DNA of 64,000 nucleotides from Hyalella azteca (Eukaryota; Arthropoda; Malacostraca; Amphipoda; Hyalellidae). The stretch is taken from positions 124,001-188,000 of the forward strand of contig NW_025936571.1 in assembly GCF_000764305.2 (NCBI RefSeq), written 5' to 3'. Of this stretch, positions 29,608-44,600 are shown piece after piece. Each line of letters begins with the position of its first letter. Positions within the stretch are counted from its first letter, which is position 1. Both the position numbers and the translations under genes were made by a program. Under the pieces are notes generated by a model. That model was not told where the DNA came from and made no database searches. It saw only the letters and a list, made by a program, of their open reading frames with translations.

Positions 29608-32600
29608 CTGTCAATCAATTTTGGTTAGATCAGATGTTTAATACATAAAATTAGTTAAATTCCCGAATCTAGCTTTGATATTTTGATTCATCTCATTGTC
29701 CTCACTGTAGCTTATGATAATAATATAACTTATTGCCTAAGCTCTAAAAATATTAAAGAAATTGTGCAAATTGCAATCCTCTGAATTGCGAGAACTTCTC
29801 TTCGTGTCTAGCTGCTGTTACCATTAGATTTTTGTAGCTTAAATATTTAGGCTTCGAATTAGAATTTTCCATCAGTTTAACAAAACCGATGTGCCAAAAA
29901 TATTTTAGATGACTCCTGAATACTCAGTATTAAATAAAAATAAATTACAGCACAAAAACCAAGTGGCATGCACCAAAGACAAGGAGACATACTATGGTAC
30001 TAAACAATATGAGAACATCGTTCGTCATTTTGCTTTCACGGCAATATACTGGCAACACGAAAACCTTACACTGAAGAACCTCAACAGGTTTAAAAGGGGG
30101 AGGCATAGAAGCTTGTACAACGCATGTCACTTGAAGAATTATGAATTGCCAACTAAGGAAAAACTATACTAAATTGCCGGATTATGATTAGCCATAATGT
30201 ATTGCGAATAAAGATATTTAGATTTACAGATATTTACATAAAGATATTGCTTTACAACATGAGTGTAATATTCCATCTTATCGAACTATTTTCGAGTTTT
30301 GCGAAGCTTATTATGATGTTTGCAATTGGCACATTTTACAATTATTGCCAATTCATTGTCATCTCACGGCATGAAATTATATTGAATAAATCAACTCCAG
30401 CATCACATAAGTAGGGTAAATCTTGAAAAAAATAATTTGCGGTTTAATCAAAATCGTTTTCTAAACCACCATTGTAAAATCTTTGCACGTAGGAATTTTT
30501 CTCTTCCTAAATTAATTTAGGTCAATCACCAGAACAGAATCATCACATGGCACGCAAATTGATGACAATAACTAAAAATTCATTGTATATTATTTGAACT
30601 TGTTTCAATAGAATGTTAAGTTCTTGCTCATGCGTCTCTATAAGATCAATGAGTGAAAAAATATAACTCAGTATACTCACTGCAGTGAGTAACAGAAAGC
30701 GCATTTTCTCGTCGACGAAAACGTGTAGTCACGGACGTGCAGACAGACGGACAGACAGACGGACGGACATAATAATAATAATAATAATAGTGGTTTCAGT
30801 GTTTAGTAGGCCGTAGGCCTGTCGCCGATTCTTAACATCGCAGAACATTCACAGAATTTTGCGGTCTCGAACTCGCAACTCACTGCTCCAATTCTGCTGT
30901 GCTCAACCGCCCGGCCTCCTTGCCGATTCTGACCAGAAACTGGAGCACAGAGCTGGGATCGAACCCGCGCCTCTCTGCTCCAATCCTGGTACTCTGAGCT
31001 GTAAACACTGGGACACCCTGCCCTTGAAAAATGCACAATAGTGCATTTTTTCCATGTATGAGAAAATGCGCTAAAACATCAATAAATATGCTCACCATCG
31101 TTCACTTTCAGCCACGTTTTGACCGTCAAACGAGTAGATCTTCGGCGCCTCCAAGAACAGCCCTCCTGTGAGACTCAAGTCTTGCCATGAGCTTAGGATA
31201 GTCTCCCCCTTAAAAGAAAATAATATACTTCTTCAAAATTAACGTATTCTTTTTTATGGTCCAATCATTAAAATTGTATGACTGGATGTTTGCTTCGCTA
31301 TGGGGAAAGCTCATTTTTTCAAATAATGTATTACTTTTAATTTAAAAATGTAGAATTAAATTAGATGAACCCTTTCGAATTAAGGAAAATCCAATTCGGA
31401 AAGGAATAAATTGCTTGATATGATACGTAGGAGCAATGGAAAAACATGAATTTTATTTTTTGTCAGTATCATGGCTAGTCTTGCCAGTCCAATCAGACCA
31501 CATAGCAAACGATTCACCTGAATTGGATCAAGCCAGGATAAATGTCAACCTATATATAAAGAGAACTTGGGTCATCGAACAAGATGACTTTGGCCAAGAT
31601 CATTTCAACTGATTGACAACTACAACTATTTCCTAATAAAATAAGTAGCAAAATGAAAGGAAAAGAAAGGCTTGCCAATGAGATATATAAGGATAACGTA
31701 TTAACATACATTAGGATATTAAAGGAAATCTTCTCTTACCCTGAGGTTGACCAGAGGCAAATTCTGCAGAGTAGATCTGACGAGCGACGTGATACCGGAC
31801 GAGTCGGCCAGGAATGCTCTAAAAAATTAATTACATTTGAATTAAACACATTCTTGATGAGAATGAATAATCAACATATCAGATTTCGATTTTTTTTGTT
31901 CACTTTAACTGCTGAAAGCATGTGTGATAATTTTTATTTTCAGAATAGAGTAGGTATCGTTCCAACATTCTGGTACGCAAGATATCCAAAAGAGGGCAAC
32001 TATGATATTTCGTTAAAATTAATTTCAGAAACGATTCCAGAAAATAATCGGTCGCTGGAAATATTGCTAGCGACGGTAAACCTGTCATTTGCTGCTGTCA
32101 ACTAAAACTGATGTGCCGATTATGTGTTGACCCAATTTTATTTTTATACAGTTGATTATATATTTGTCAACAGAAGCAAAACTTTGAAAGGTATAAATTT
32201 CAAATTGAAATTTTATGTAAACCATACCTGAAGGATCCAGTCAGCCCTGCAGATCGCGCTTGTCGATAGCACGAAAAATCGGCGGCTTTTTGGCCTTTCA
32301 TGTCGCCCGACACGGGCTCGTTGAGCGCGGCCACACGGAGGTGCTGTGAAGAGGGAAATTAGTGAGGGTCACACGTAGGAAAGTAGTCTGTAAAGAGGCG
32401 TGTATGGGAAGTCTGTACACGTAGGGAAAAAGTCTGTATGGGACGTGTAAGGGAAGTCTGTACATGTAGGGAAAAAGCCTGTAAGGAATTTGTAAGGGAA
32501 GTCTGTACACGTAGGAAAATAGTCTGTAAGAGGCGTGTAAGGGAATTCTGTTCACGTAGGGAAAAATTATGTAAGGAATGTTTAAGGGAAGTCTGTACAC

Positions 32601-35600
32601 GTAGGGAAAAAGTATGTAAAGGAAGTGTAAGGGAAGTCCGTACACGTAGGGAAAAAGTCTGTAAGGAATGTGTAAAGGAAGTCTGTACACGTAGGGAAAA
32701 AGTCTGTAGGGGGACTGTAAATGAGGGGAAAAACCTGTGATGGAGCTGTGAATGAGGAAGAAAAGCAGTCAGTAATAAGCCTGCGATTAAGAAGAACATC
32801 AAGAAAGCTGTAGAAATATTAAATCAGCACCAGGGGGTGAAAATATATAGAAAATCAGTGAGGGATAAGCTATGAATGAGATGAGGGTATAAGAACTGAG
32901 GGTAATTGGAGTTGAGTCTGTAAAAATATTTAGGTCCTTGAAAGAAAAAAAGTCATTGAAACTGCTATAAATTAAATGAAAGCTGTTTATTATGAAAAGC
33001 TGACTTGAAGTGATAAATAGCACTGGCCAAGTTACGCGTAATAAAAATGTCAAAGTAATATTTTCACGTTTCTTCAATTTCAACTGCCCTCTAATAATCA
33101 TAAAATGTTACTTATTTCCTTGACATTAGTTTCAAAATTGACCAAGTTATCATACCTCGCCGCTGCTGCTGCCCCAGTTTTCTCCAAGCGGCGTCTGCAC
33201 ATAAAATAATTGAGTTACTCTCCAATTGTAAAATGAAAAATGTTGTAAAAAGGTTGAAAAAAGGTTGTAAAAAGGTTGTAAACATTTAATGCAACAAATG
33301 TTATTGCAATTAAATTCAAATCTTATGAGTAAATTGATGCATCATTATTTCCTTCTTTTCGCAAACTGAAAAATATATATATATAAATTTTATATTATTC
33401 ATTTTTTTCCTCGATTGAAATTTTTTATCATAACAGCAGGTGAAAAAGTTTTTCTCCAAAAGCTGTTCGAAAAAACCGCTTTGTGCAATCTTTATAATAA
33501 AAGAATACGTTACCATGCAAGACGACGAAAATACCAAAAAAAAGTTAAACTGAATAAAATAATACATAATGTTGCCTTACTTGTGTTGGCCTCCAGCCGC
33601 CCTCGTCAGTTTCGTAGTCAGGGCTCGGTTCAGGCTGGGAAGAGAAATGTCTTGAGATAAATCAAATGAGAAATGATTTCTTGAATTAAATGATTTCTTG
33701 AGAAATTAAATCCACTTTTTATGTTTGCAAGCAATGTAATCAAAATCATATACTAGTTATGATTATAATAATTTGCTGGCTATCTGATCAAATTCAAGTT
33801 GGTTCAAGTCCAGTAATGACGTGCTAAAAATTCGGAATGAAGTTCAACAGGTTATAAGCAAAGAATAGACGGATGACTGTCAATTTGTTCCGTTTCCTTT
33901 ACATGTGTACGAGATAAACTTTTTAAAATAACTCGGTCTACGAATAAGACTAGCATTTATTAATCATGAAAAATATTCTACGCCGCAAACAAGTTTCTAC
34001 GCCTTATGGTAACCTCTGAAACGCCTAACATCCTTTGGCTATTAATTCCGGGGTGCTCATGTACCACTACTGTAGCCGGGGTGCTCATGGTTACATGTAC
34101 CACTACTGTAGCCGGGGTGTTCATGGTTACATGTACCACTACTGTAGCCGGGATGTTCATGGTTACATGTACCACTACTACTCACGCCGGGGTGCTCATG
34201 GTATGTGTGATCGTGGTTGTACGACTGATGGCCGTAGTCGCTACGGTCGCGACTGTCGTAGAAGTAATCTTGTCCAAGAGGAAGTCGAGTATCGGTGTCC
34301 ATGCTCGAACCGTGACCGTTGCCGGGCGAACCGTGGCCGTTACGACCGGATCCATGCCCGTTGTGACCGGAACCGTGCTTGCTGTGACCGGAACCGTGAC
34401 CGTTGTGACGTTCGTGAGAAGTGCGATCATGGTGGGAAGTCGGCTGAAAATCAAAGAAAATTCCGAGCAATAATTATAAAATATTATCTCTATTTTTAGC
34501 GGCTCATGTTGTATATAGAGATAGCAAAGGTTATCTTAATCACATTGTATCTTAATTGTAATAATGTTAACAATACTATATTCTAATTAATCTTGTTGAA
34601 AAATCGCTTTCTTAGTTTATATATATTGAAATTTTCATGTCATACATTCAAGTCAGCCTTGTTTATGACAGATGTATAATATTTTCAGCGAATTTAGAGA
34701 TCGCGAAGGCCTTTAATGAAATGAGATATAACTAAATTTAATTAAATCTAAAAGAAAATATTATAACTATTTACCTGATGCTCATGGACGTTTGGTGGGC
34801 CTCGTTGGTTGATATTCCTCTGTCATCATTAAAGATAAAAATCAGGCAACAAATCAATCAAATTATTCCATTTATTATCCCAAAAAAGCTTTATTAAATT
34901 GAAAAATTTTGCTTTTGTTTTTCTTTTATTATCAAAAAATCTTAAATCATTGTTCAAGATCCAATATCATGGTTTTTAGCAAATTGTAATGAAACTACCT
35001 TGTAAAAATATTGATTTACTTACGACGATATCTCAGTCTAATAGTCTACGAAAATGAGGATGCAGTGTTTATTAATATTAATTGAAAAGAAATTAGATTA
35101 TAATCCTTTGTGCTTACACCCATACATTACAAAATTATTAATGTGTTGCAATTAAAAATACTAAATTTTCATATTCAATACTTAAATTCAATAGATGCAT
35201 AATATTCGCACTCACGTCTTTGCTCTGTATCATCGGGTCTCCCCATGGACTTGGTTGCTGCTCAAAAAGTTTTATAACAAAAGAAATTCTGTCTTAACAC
35301 GAAGCAATATACGAAAATTGCAATTTTAGCTCGCCCGGAAAATTTTCTGTTCATACAATTCAGAACTTATAGGCTAGGTCTGCGCAAATTAGAAAGAATT
35401 TGCGTAGACTAAGAAAGAAAGCGAACTAATTAAGGTAAAAAGGCCATTTAGAATAGGAACTTCAGCTTATTTTCCGCGTTCCAAATTTTCATTGGGTCCA
35501 AAAATGTGACCTTCAAAATTGATTCACTAATTTCATTAAAAATCATGTTTTTAATATTTTTTATCATCAATGGTAAATTTTTTAATATGTGTTGATTAGT

Positions 35601-38600
35601 TTGGAACTTTTATAAGCTACGGAAACTATACTTGATCACCGGACATACACCTGCAATTTGGTAATAATCAAGTATTATTTGATGATAAATTTCTAATCAA
35701 TGTTAATCTTTATCTTAATTCTTAATCTGTTTATTTCGGGAATTTGGTTTAATGGTAAATGTGGAAGTTCATGGAACCGACGAAATATATGTCTTTTGTT
35801 TAAATTTATTGGATCCGCGAAAATTCATCCTACATACCTACACACACACGCATGCAAATGTGTTTAAAATTTAGAACTATTATTTTGAACTCAATTTTTT
35901 CTCATATTATCTATTATTAACTAATTCTAAATCATTTGATTTCATTCTGTATATTTAATTAATTAATATTTAATATAATATTTAATTTAATATAATATAA
36001 TATTTAATTTATACTTAACTTAAAAAGTTCTCTAGACGTAGCAATCTAAATCTACCCCCTTGCCTGCTTCACTTGCAAGGCATACTTGTCTGTTAATTGA
36101 ACTACTCGCCTTGTGATGGTGACTCCATGATAATGATTATTGAGTATTTTATTCAATTGCGAACTGCATTAATACCATTTTTATTAGTGCAAAACTGTTC
36201 ATGCGGCCGTAATATAAGTATTAACTGTTCATGCTGCCGTAATATAAATTTACAGACAAACGACAGCTGAAAGGGTGAATAAAACCTGGAAATTATTTCT
36301 GGCAATAACAGATTGTAGAAAAAAAACGAGAACGTGCCAGTAAAACAAGGAAACTGAACTCCGACGATAAAAGATCAAAAAAGTATAAATGAGAGTAGCA
36401 AAAAAATCTTGAAATTCGCTCCAGCAAAATACCAGATTAAAAAAATTATAGAAGAACGTACTTGTAAAATCTGCAAATGCACTCCGGCAATAACATATTG
36501 GGGAAAAAAAAACAGAGATGAACGCTGCAGTAAAAACTGTGAATGGTCGCAGGCAGTAAGAAGAATGGCGCGACGGGCGCGCGAATGCTAATACAGCGAC
36601 GTTAACTTAGCATGAGAACAGCAGAGGAAATAACGCTTCATTTGAGCGCTGCCCTGCTTCCGGTCCTGCTTCCTGTGTGATCTGTGTGATCTGTGTGATC
36701 TGTGTGATCTGTGTGATCTGTGTGATCTGTGTGATCTGTGTGATCTGTGTGATCTGTGTGATCTATATTTATAATAATAATATTTTTATCAATATTGATA
36801 TTATTAAAATAAACCTCATTGCTAAAAATTCAATATAAATTTACACACAATTCCAAACTATAATAACACAAGACCAATATTTAAATTACTCACACGTTAT
36901 TTATCAACAACGTATGCAAATTTTCGTTCACCTTGTGAATGCAATCGGGTTCATTGCGTTCAGTTTATAAAACTTTTGTATGTTGTTGATCTTATGTGCA
37001 TTGAAATATATTTATCTAATAACAACAGACTCACCCAGGACGGCTTATTCCTACGGCCGTGCAGGATCTCGGGGACATTCCCCCCCACGGGGGGCAGCGG
37101 CCTCATCCCCTGGCTCTCAGAGGCATCAGTCAGCACCGTCCCCAACTGCCGGGGTTATAGGTATTATTGCACGTATACCTATACCTATGTACATAGCCAG
37201 CTGCCGGGGGTTATAGGTATTATATTAGATAGATACACCAATATTACCAGCTACCGATAGTTATAAGTATTATATTAGATAAAAACACCTATTACCAGCG
37301 ACCGATAGTTATAAGTATTATATATGTACACCTATATTACCAGCAGCCGATGGTTATAAGTATTATATTAGATATATACACCTATATTACCAGCTAACGA
37401 GGGTTATATTGAACCTGTAACTACCTACATACAGTATACAGGCAGGTGCCGGGGGTTATAGACATTATAATAGATATAATACCTATAGATACACCTATAT
37501 TACCTGCTACTGAAGGGTATAAGTTTTATTATACCTGTACCTACCAATATAGCCAGCTAATGAGGGTTATAGGTTTTATTGAACCTTTACCTACCTACAT
37601 ATATAGCCAGGTGCCGAGTTTATAGGTACCTATTATATTAGATATATTCACCTATATTACCAGCTAACGATGGTTATAGGTATTATCGTACCTATACCTA
37701 CCTACATATATAGCCAGCTGCCGGGGGTTATAGACACTTAATAAGATATATACACGCCTATATTACTTAGACCAGTTGCCGAGGATTATAGCTATAATAT
37801 TACCTATACCTACCTATATTACCTATAACCAGTTGCATAGGGCTATAGATATTATATAACCATCATTTAAGTATGACACCTATTACCAGTTCACGAAGGT
37901 TAAAGGTTTTATATTACCTACATAATCAATATTACTTTATATTACTTATTGGCACCTGCCCAGGCCATCGGTTCTACATAATTATTGTTGCACTATATAT
38001 GTAATACTTGAAAATAAATTATCAAAATGATATTTAATCATTTATCACAGGTAATGAAAATTTATCCCACAGTAAGATTTTTTCATCTGATCAGGCTAAG
38101 ATTGTAATACTTGAAAAAAAAACATTATAAAAATAATATATAATCATTCATAATTCATAATCATCTCACCATAATTTCTCGCCATCCTCGCGACGTCCTA
38201 GCGAACATTGAGTCATCGGCTATCACGTAGGCGAGGCTGCCTACCGAGTACGATGTCCAGTCCTGCTAGTCATAATGTTTCAGTGATATCCGTTATAGAA
38301 TTTCCTTATTTTAATTACTTAATCCAATGGAAATAAGTGTTATAAATAAGGTGAATATTTTCACTGGGGTTAGAAATAAGGTCCAGGGGAAATATATTTT
38401 AGAGGATCTTCTTCTGCGGACGCGGCGTATCAAGTCTTATCAATTATCTGAATGCGATAAGTCAGATAATTATTATTTACCTGAATTGTTATTTGATAAT
38501 TGTTAGTTATCAGATTATTATTAAATTATTATAATAATTAATAATTATCTGATAATTATTAATTATATTAATTTATAATTAATGCGTTTATAACATTTAA

Positions 38601-41600
38601 AACTTCAGCACTAATTTCACTTAAAATTAACACTGAGATTAACTTTAACTCTCAGTTAAAGTTAATTAAAGTTAATTTAAGTTAAGTTAAAGTTAAGTTA
38701 AGTTAAAGTTCATTGTTTTAACTTCTGATCCATGTGAGAATAGAATTTTTAATGTGATGATAAATATGTCTGCTTGGGCTGAGAATGATCCACTAATTGA
38801 AGAATATAAACTTGGCTTAGTTAATAGAATGATAAATTGCAGGCAGAAAAATGCAATTCATGAAATTTAAATCCAAGGCGCAAAATTAGATTAAAGAATT
38901 TAAAAATTATGGTATATTTGTCGGATTTATGACATGTTTTCATATGAACATTTTTGTATACATTTTTGTTGAAATTATTTGTTACCTGAATCATGGAAGT
39001 GCGCGAAGTGAAGGTTATAGTGGATGAAGTGGTGAGCGGAAGACCATATCCAGCATCAGAACTGATGCCACCTTTGAAAAGTAGTGACATTATTAACCAT
39101 TTAAACTACGACTGAAGATACCTAACATCTCAGTCAGCGTTTAACTATTGTCTTACCCGCGTCAGTAAGTGCTTAACTATTGTCTTAACATCTTCAGTAT
39201 GTGCTTAACTGTCTTAACATCTTCAGTAAGTGCTTAACTGTCTTAACATCTTCAGTAAGTGTGTAACTATTGTCTTAACGCCTTCAGTCCGTGCTTAACT
39301 ACTGTCTCACGATGCTTAACTATTGTCTTAACATCTTCAGTAAGAGCTTAAACTATTATAGTGACATCTTCAGTAAGTGCTTAACTATTATCTTAACATC
39401 TTCAGTAAGTGCTTAACTATTGTCTTAACATCTTCAGTAAGTGCTTAACTATTGTCTTAACATCTTCAGTAAGTGCTTAACTATTGTCTTACCAACGTCA
39501 CTTAACCTTATGAGGCACTTGAGACTGTATAAAACATATAGGACTAGTAAATTTTGTAAATTTCAAAAAAAAAATCCATGAGTTCAATATTCCATTAATC
39601 AATTTCTTATAGCAAATTTTAGATGGAATAAGCTGCTGTAATTTCCACCTGTATACTTCAATTTTTTGTAATGCGAACTGTACGTCTCTTACATACCGGG
39701 TATTCCAGGAGCTCCCTAAAGGAAAGTGAACATAAGTATTATAAAACAATTTGAATGATTCAAATTGCGAAATTTATTATATTAATCTTTCAGTTCATGC
39801 GAAAAATAGTTTTCTACTTGTAATTTCCATCTCTAATGAACGAATAATAAGTTAACGATTTAGGAAGCGAAATCGTAAAGATAAAATTATTGAAAAGAAT
39901 TTCGTCATTCGTTGTTGATTTAATATTTTCATAAGTATTCATAGTAATTTTTTAAAACACTTATAACTAATATCGTACGTTGTAGAAATGTTTCCTCAAC
40001 AGCTGGTTCATTAAAAATATTTTAAAAATAATGCACCAGTCCTGCAAATAATAAAGAAAAAATATATTCGCCATCAATTTTGATACCCAAGCCCCAATAA
40101 ATTTAGTTAATTTTTCGCCGTTAATTGTTCTATTGTAACCAGCAGTCTAGCCTCATAAAAAATACCAGTCTAGATTTATGTATGATCGCCGAAATAAAAT
40201 CTTAATCATTTTCAGCACTATAATGAATTAAACAGCCATGCAATAACATAATTTCTCAACATATTTTTATGATGCCACTACCAACTTAAAATTCGGCTCT
40301 ACTATTCCTGAACCCATAAAATGATCGTCGGAGGTAGCTATCAGAAAAATTATCGGGTAATATTATTTATAAACAATTACCTACACACTTTCTAAACAAA
40401 CCACGAGCAAAGAGTCGCCGTAGCACTTATACGCTCTTTTGTAGGGCCAAAATAGATCAGGATTATTCAGGCAAGTCAGAAATTATACCGTTTTATTTTA
40501 TTGGAAAATTACTCTCTACTTTTTCCAAACCCTCATCGGTTGCATAATTATTTAGTACATATATAGTCCGGTCATTCTGTGCATAGACCTAGAAAAAATT
40601 GCAACAGAATTTCTTTTTGTGGGGATATTATCCTCACATAATGTAGTACTTCCAACAAAAAATGTAAAAAAATCTAAAAAAAATATAATATAATTTAATT
40701 TTAACAATAATTATTATTATAATTGAAATTAGAAATAAATAATTCCAGGCATTGCCTGAAATTCCCTTACCCGTTCGCCAGGGGGTCCAGGGGGACCCGG
40801 AATTGGCATGGTATTGTGCCCAGAGTAGGAGTCCCCACCAGGAGGCCCGGGAGGCCCAGGAGGCCCTCGGGGTCCAGCTGGGCCTGGAGGGCCCGGTGGC
40901 CCCGCAATGCCGCTTCCAAGTCCCGCGGTCCCAATGTCCCCGGTCTCGTCTGCGCCAAAAACGCCGCTGAAACCCGGCTTCTTTCCGGGTCGGGCCTGGC
41001 GTGAAGCGTAATTTATATTAATTGTTAATGAGTCACTAGTACTCGTTACTTAGTTGGTATAAGTGTAGTATAATTATGAACATTATTAAGTGAACTACTG
41101 ATTAAACTGATACTGATTAAACTACTACTGTACTAGAAAGTACAGGGTTAAGTGAAGCATAACCTATATTAATTTTTAATGAGGCATTAATCATTACTAA
41201 GTTGGTATAAGTGTAGTATAATTATGAACATTATTAAGTGAATTACTGAGTAAAGCACTAGTAAGTACAGGGTTAAGTGAAGCATAACCAAGATCAGTAT
41301 TAAATGAAGCATAACTTATGTTAATTTAATTGACGCATTACTAAGTTAGGTATAAGAGTATTTTAACTATGAACAGTAGTAAGTGAAGTATTAAGTGAAA
41401 CACGAGTAAGTACAGTATTAATACTGTACTTAGCATAACTTATGTTAATTTTAATTGAGGCATTACTAAGTTCACTATGTATATGGCATAACAATGAAAA
41501 GTATTAAGTGAAGTATTGAAAGTATATTATTGTGTGAAGTATTGAAGGTATAAAGTAGTGTTAGGTGAAGCATAACTTATAATAATTTAAATTTAGTTAT

Positions 41601-44600
41601 TACTAAGTTCAGTATAAGTGTAGCATAAATATGAACAGTTTAACTTTAAGTGAACTATTGAGTGGAATATGAGGGACTACAGTAATAAGTGAAGCAAAAC
41701 TAAGATCCGTATTGAACTATGCATAACAAAGATTAAAAGTAACTAAAATAAAATAAAATGTTGATAATTGATGCCAATTTACTTAAATAGAAATTTCTTC
41801 ATGTAAATAGCACTTTCATGGCATACATCAAGCCATTTAACCGTTAACTTCAACAAAGACGAGTGCCTCAATACTCACCACGATACCAAAGAGGCCCCCG
41901 TCCACATAAGTGGCCCCACGGCCCATCCCGCCCACAGCCCCTGGACCAGGAGGCCCCGGGGGGCCTTGCTCCCCCTTCTGGCCCTTGATGCCCCCCACGT
42001 CCCCGTCAAATCCTTCAATTCCTGATAACAAAATTATATTAATATGTTTAACAATAATATTAATAATATTTAACAATAGTGTTAATAATATTTAATAATA
42101 ATATTAATAATATTTAATAATAATTTTAATAATATATAGTAATAAAATTAATAATATTTGATAATACTATTAGTAATGCATATTAATAATATAATTAATA
42201 TATAATAATTAATAATCCAGTTACATTCATTCTAAAAGACGCAAGGCATTTTCGACGAGAACTAATAGACTTTTTTATCAAGGCATTAAACTAATGGATA
42301 TGGAAACGATTTTTAACGAAACGTGAAAAATAGTGAACACAGATCACAATAATGTTGATAAATATGCATAAATCAAATTGATTGTCATAAAAATTATACA
42401 TAAGTTACAATATTTCAACTACAAAAATTCCAAGTTAATCTCGAACTCAGCCTCAGAATCTGACCTCCGGGAGGCCCAGGTGGGCCCCGTGGGCCCGGAG
42501 GACCCATAAGGCCTCTGAGGCCCCGCCGACCCGCCTCTCCGTCCCCTCCGGCGTCTCCTTTCTGGCCCTGAGGCCAATCAAAAATTAAACATATAAATAA
42601 ACAAAAAGTTTTTACATTTTGGCTATAAGTGCCAAATTTCAGTAAAGGTTGACACATCAACGTGGAATCGTTGTAATATTATACTATGTTAATTTAATCT
42701 AATAATAATCAATGATAATAATAATTAATAATTTAATAATAATTTCACTTTGTGTTGAATTCATTTGGACTTCATATAGGCCATCAAACAAGCAATTATA
42801 ACTTTCATGTACGGTTATTATAATGCCATCAGACGCACAATATAAGCTAGGGGTCAGCCAGATTTAATGAATCGAACAACGATACTTCATGGATATTTAA
42901 TATAAATAGTGAGCTGAACTGACATTGAGGGCAAATTTGTTCAATCTTGGTCCAACGACAAATAGAAACAATCTTCGTTTGTAAACTAATCCTGTCGACC
43001 TATAATGGTATAGGTTTTAGCTCCTGTTTCAGACAACTCAAACCAGCACCATTGTTGTTTTCAGTAGTCAAAAACAGATTTTTAGAAGTCATAGCTGGGG
43101 TCAACATTGTTTCTACGAAGGTAGGAACTGCGATAACGCGGGCCTTGGCGAATAATTTTCACTTTTAGTGATGTAATAAAAGCGTTTACTGTGTTGTCAG
43201 GAACTTCAATTGAATTATTCATTCTAGGGAATTAAATTCACAGCAGGATCGACTTTGATGGATTGAATTCTGATTTAATTTTGCTGTTTTTGGGAAATTT
43301 AAAAAAATATTCCAGACTTTGTTGACAATAATGTAATTATCTATAGTTAGTTATATCATTAGTTCGCTTAAATCACGAGTTTACATAGAATTTAAAAGCA
43401 AAGAAGACGTCATGAAAATTCCTTATATCTTCAAGATATCTTGACTATATGATGAATTAACTTGGCGAGTTCATCGCTCTCTATATATTCATATGAACCA
43501 TTTCTTCTAAGGAATCAAAAACTAAACTGAAGTGACCGTAACTCACAAAAATGTATTTATCCACTCTAAAATATATTTATTTATATATAAAAAATATATA
43601 TTTATATAAAATATATTAATTTGTCTTAAATAATAAAATGTAAGATATATTATATCCATATAGTTTTATACATAGTATATAATAAGTTATCTATATTTAT
43701 CCACTGTTTCAAGGCATTTAGAAGAACCAACCTTGATGACGACCACCGTGCCGTTGGAGAACGACACAGGCCCCGGGGGGCCAGTTTCTCCCTTAGCGCC
43801 TTTGTCTCCAGGCTCTCCTGCCTCTCCGCTGGAACCGGGTTCTCCCTGGAGAATTTTCAAATTCAAATTTGAAACACAGTTACAAAAAAACAATCTTTGA
43901 TTGTTTTTTAGAGTTAAAAGTAAGAGATCAATATTAGCTTCTAACTTATATACTCCATTTGTCATAGATTCCTTTTCTGAAATAGTGTATACACTAATTT
44001 CTCAAATATATTATATTTTAGCGAAAGTTTGTTTGTTAGTAGCTGTATTTGGACATCTGAATATGTCCTGCTAATATTCGAATAATATATAGAGGAATAT
44101 TCTAATATGTTCGTAAATGCGTTAGCATTCGTTTTTTCTTCCACCATAGGTGCGTCGTGGCGATAATAAGCAATATCATGTCATTAAATCTTATGTAGAC
44201 TTCGTTGTCTTTCTCGGGAAATGAGAAGCGTCTTTAGAGGCCACGATTTCATTGTATTCCTTAGTATCCTCTAAGGAATTGTATTCCTTAGTATCCTTAG
44301 GGCGGAAAAATCGGCCATCTTTTCTTGACGAAGTGAAATGAATAAAATAAATCACCATGATATCGGTGATTTGGTGACACGAACGATCATCAATTGTTTT
44401 TTCCCTAAGCCTGTTGTTACGTTTGCTGGTCGTATCTCTTTAGAGTCACAGCTAAGGGTAAAGATGGGCAGAGACGAGACTAGAGGTTTGTGGAACTGTA
44501 TTTTGTGGAATCTGGTATACAACTGAAGGACAAAGGCTTGATGGCCTTACATTGACATACTATTGACAATATAGTAGTTCCATTTGAATTTGACCGTAAT

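Noticed and set aside
29909..30172. 87-codon plus-strand frame inside multiplexin intron 25
   Set aside because: No recognisable domain, AT-rich, opposite strand to the host gene; cannot be told from chance.
30859..31041. tRNA gene on the minus strand, suggested by the GGTTCGATCCC box
   Set aside because: No complete cloverleaf or acceptor stem. Two tRNA-like units inside a repeated element fit a SINE better.
32298..32802. Open frames of 130-147 codons upstream of the endostatin exon
   Set aside because: They follow the ~44-base minisatellite. The true coding exon is 32228-32343 in another frame.
34057..34186. Extension of multiplexin exon 20 through the C-N-H-E-H-P-G repeats
   Set aside because: A strong donor GGC|GTGAGT at 34186 gives phase 0 into exon 21; the open repeat looks like duplicated exon end. 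Kept as a possibility in the findings only.
40723..41004. Plus-strand Arg/Pro/Gly-rich frames over collagen exons (also at 45690, 46380 and 48144)
   Set aside because: Antisense shadows of the minus-strand Gly-X-Y exons.
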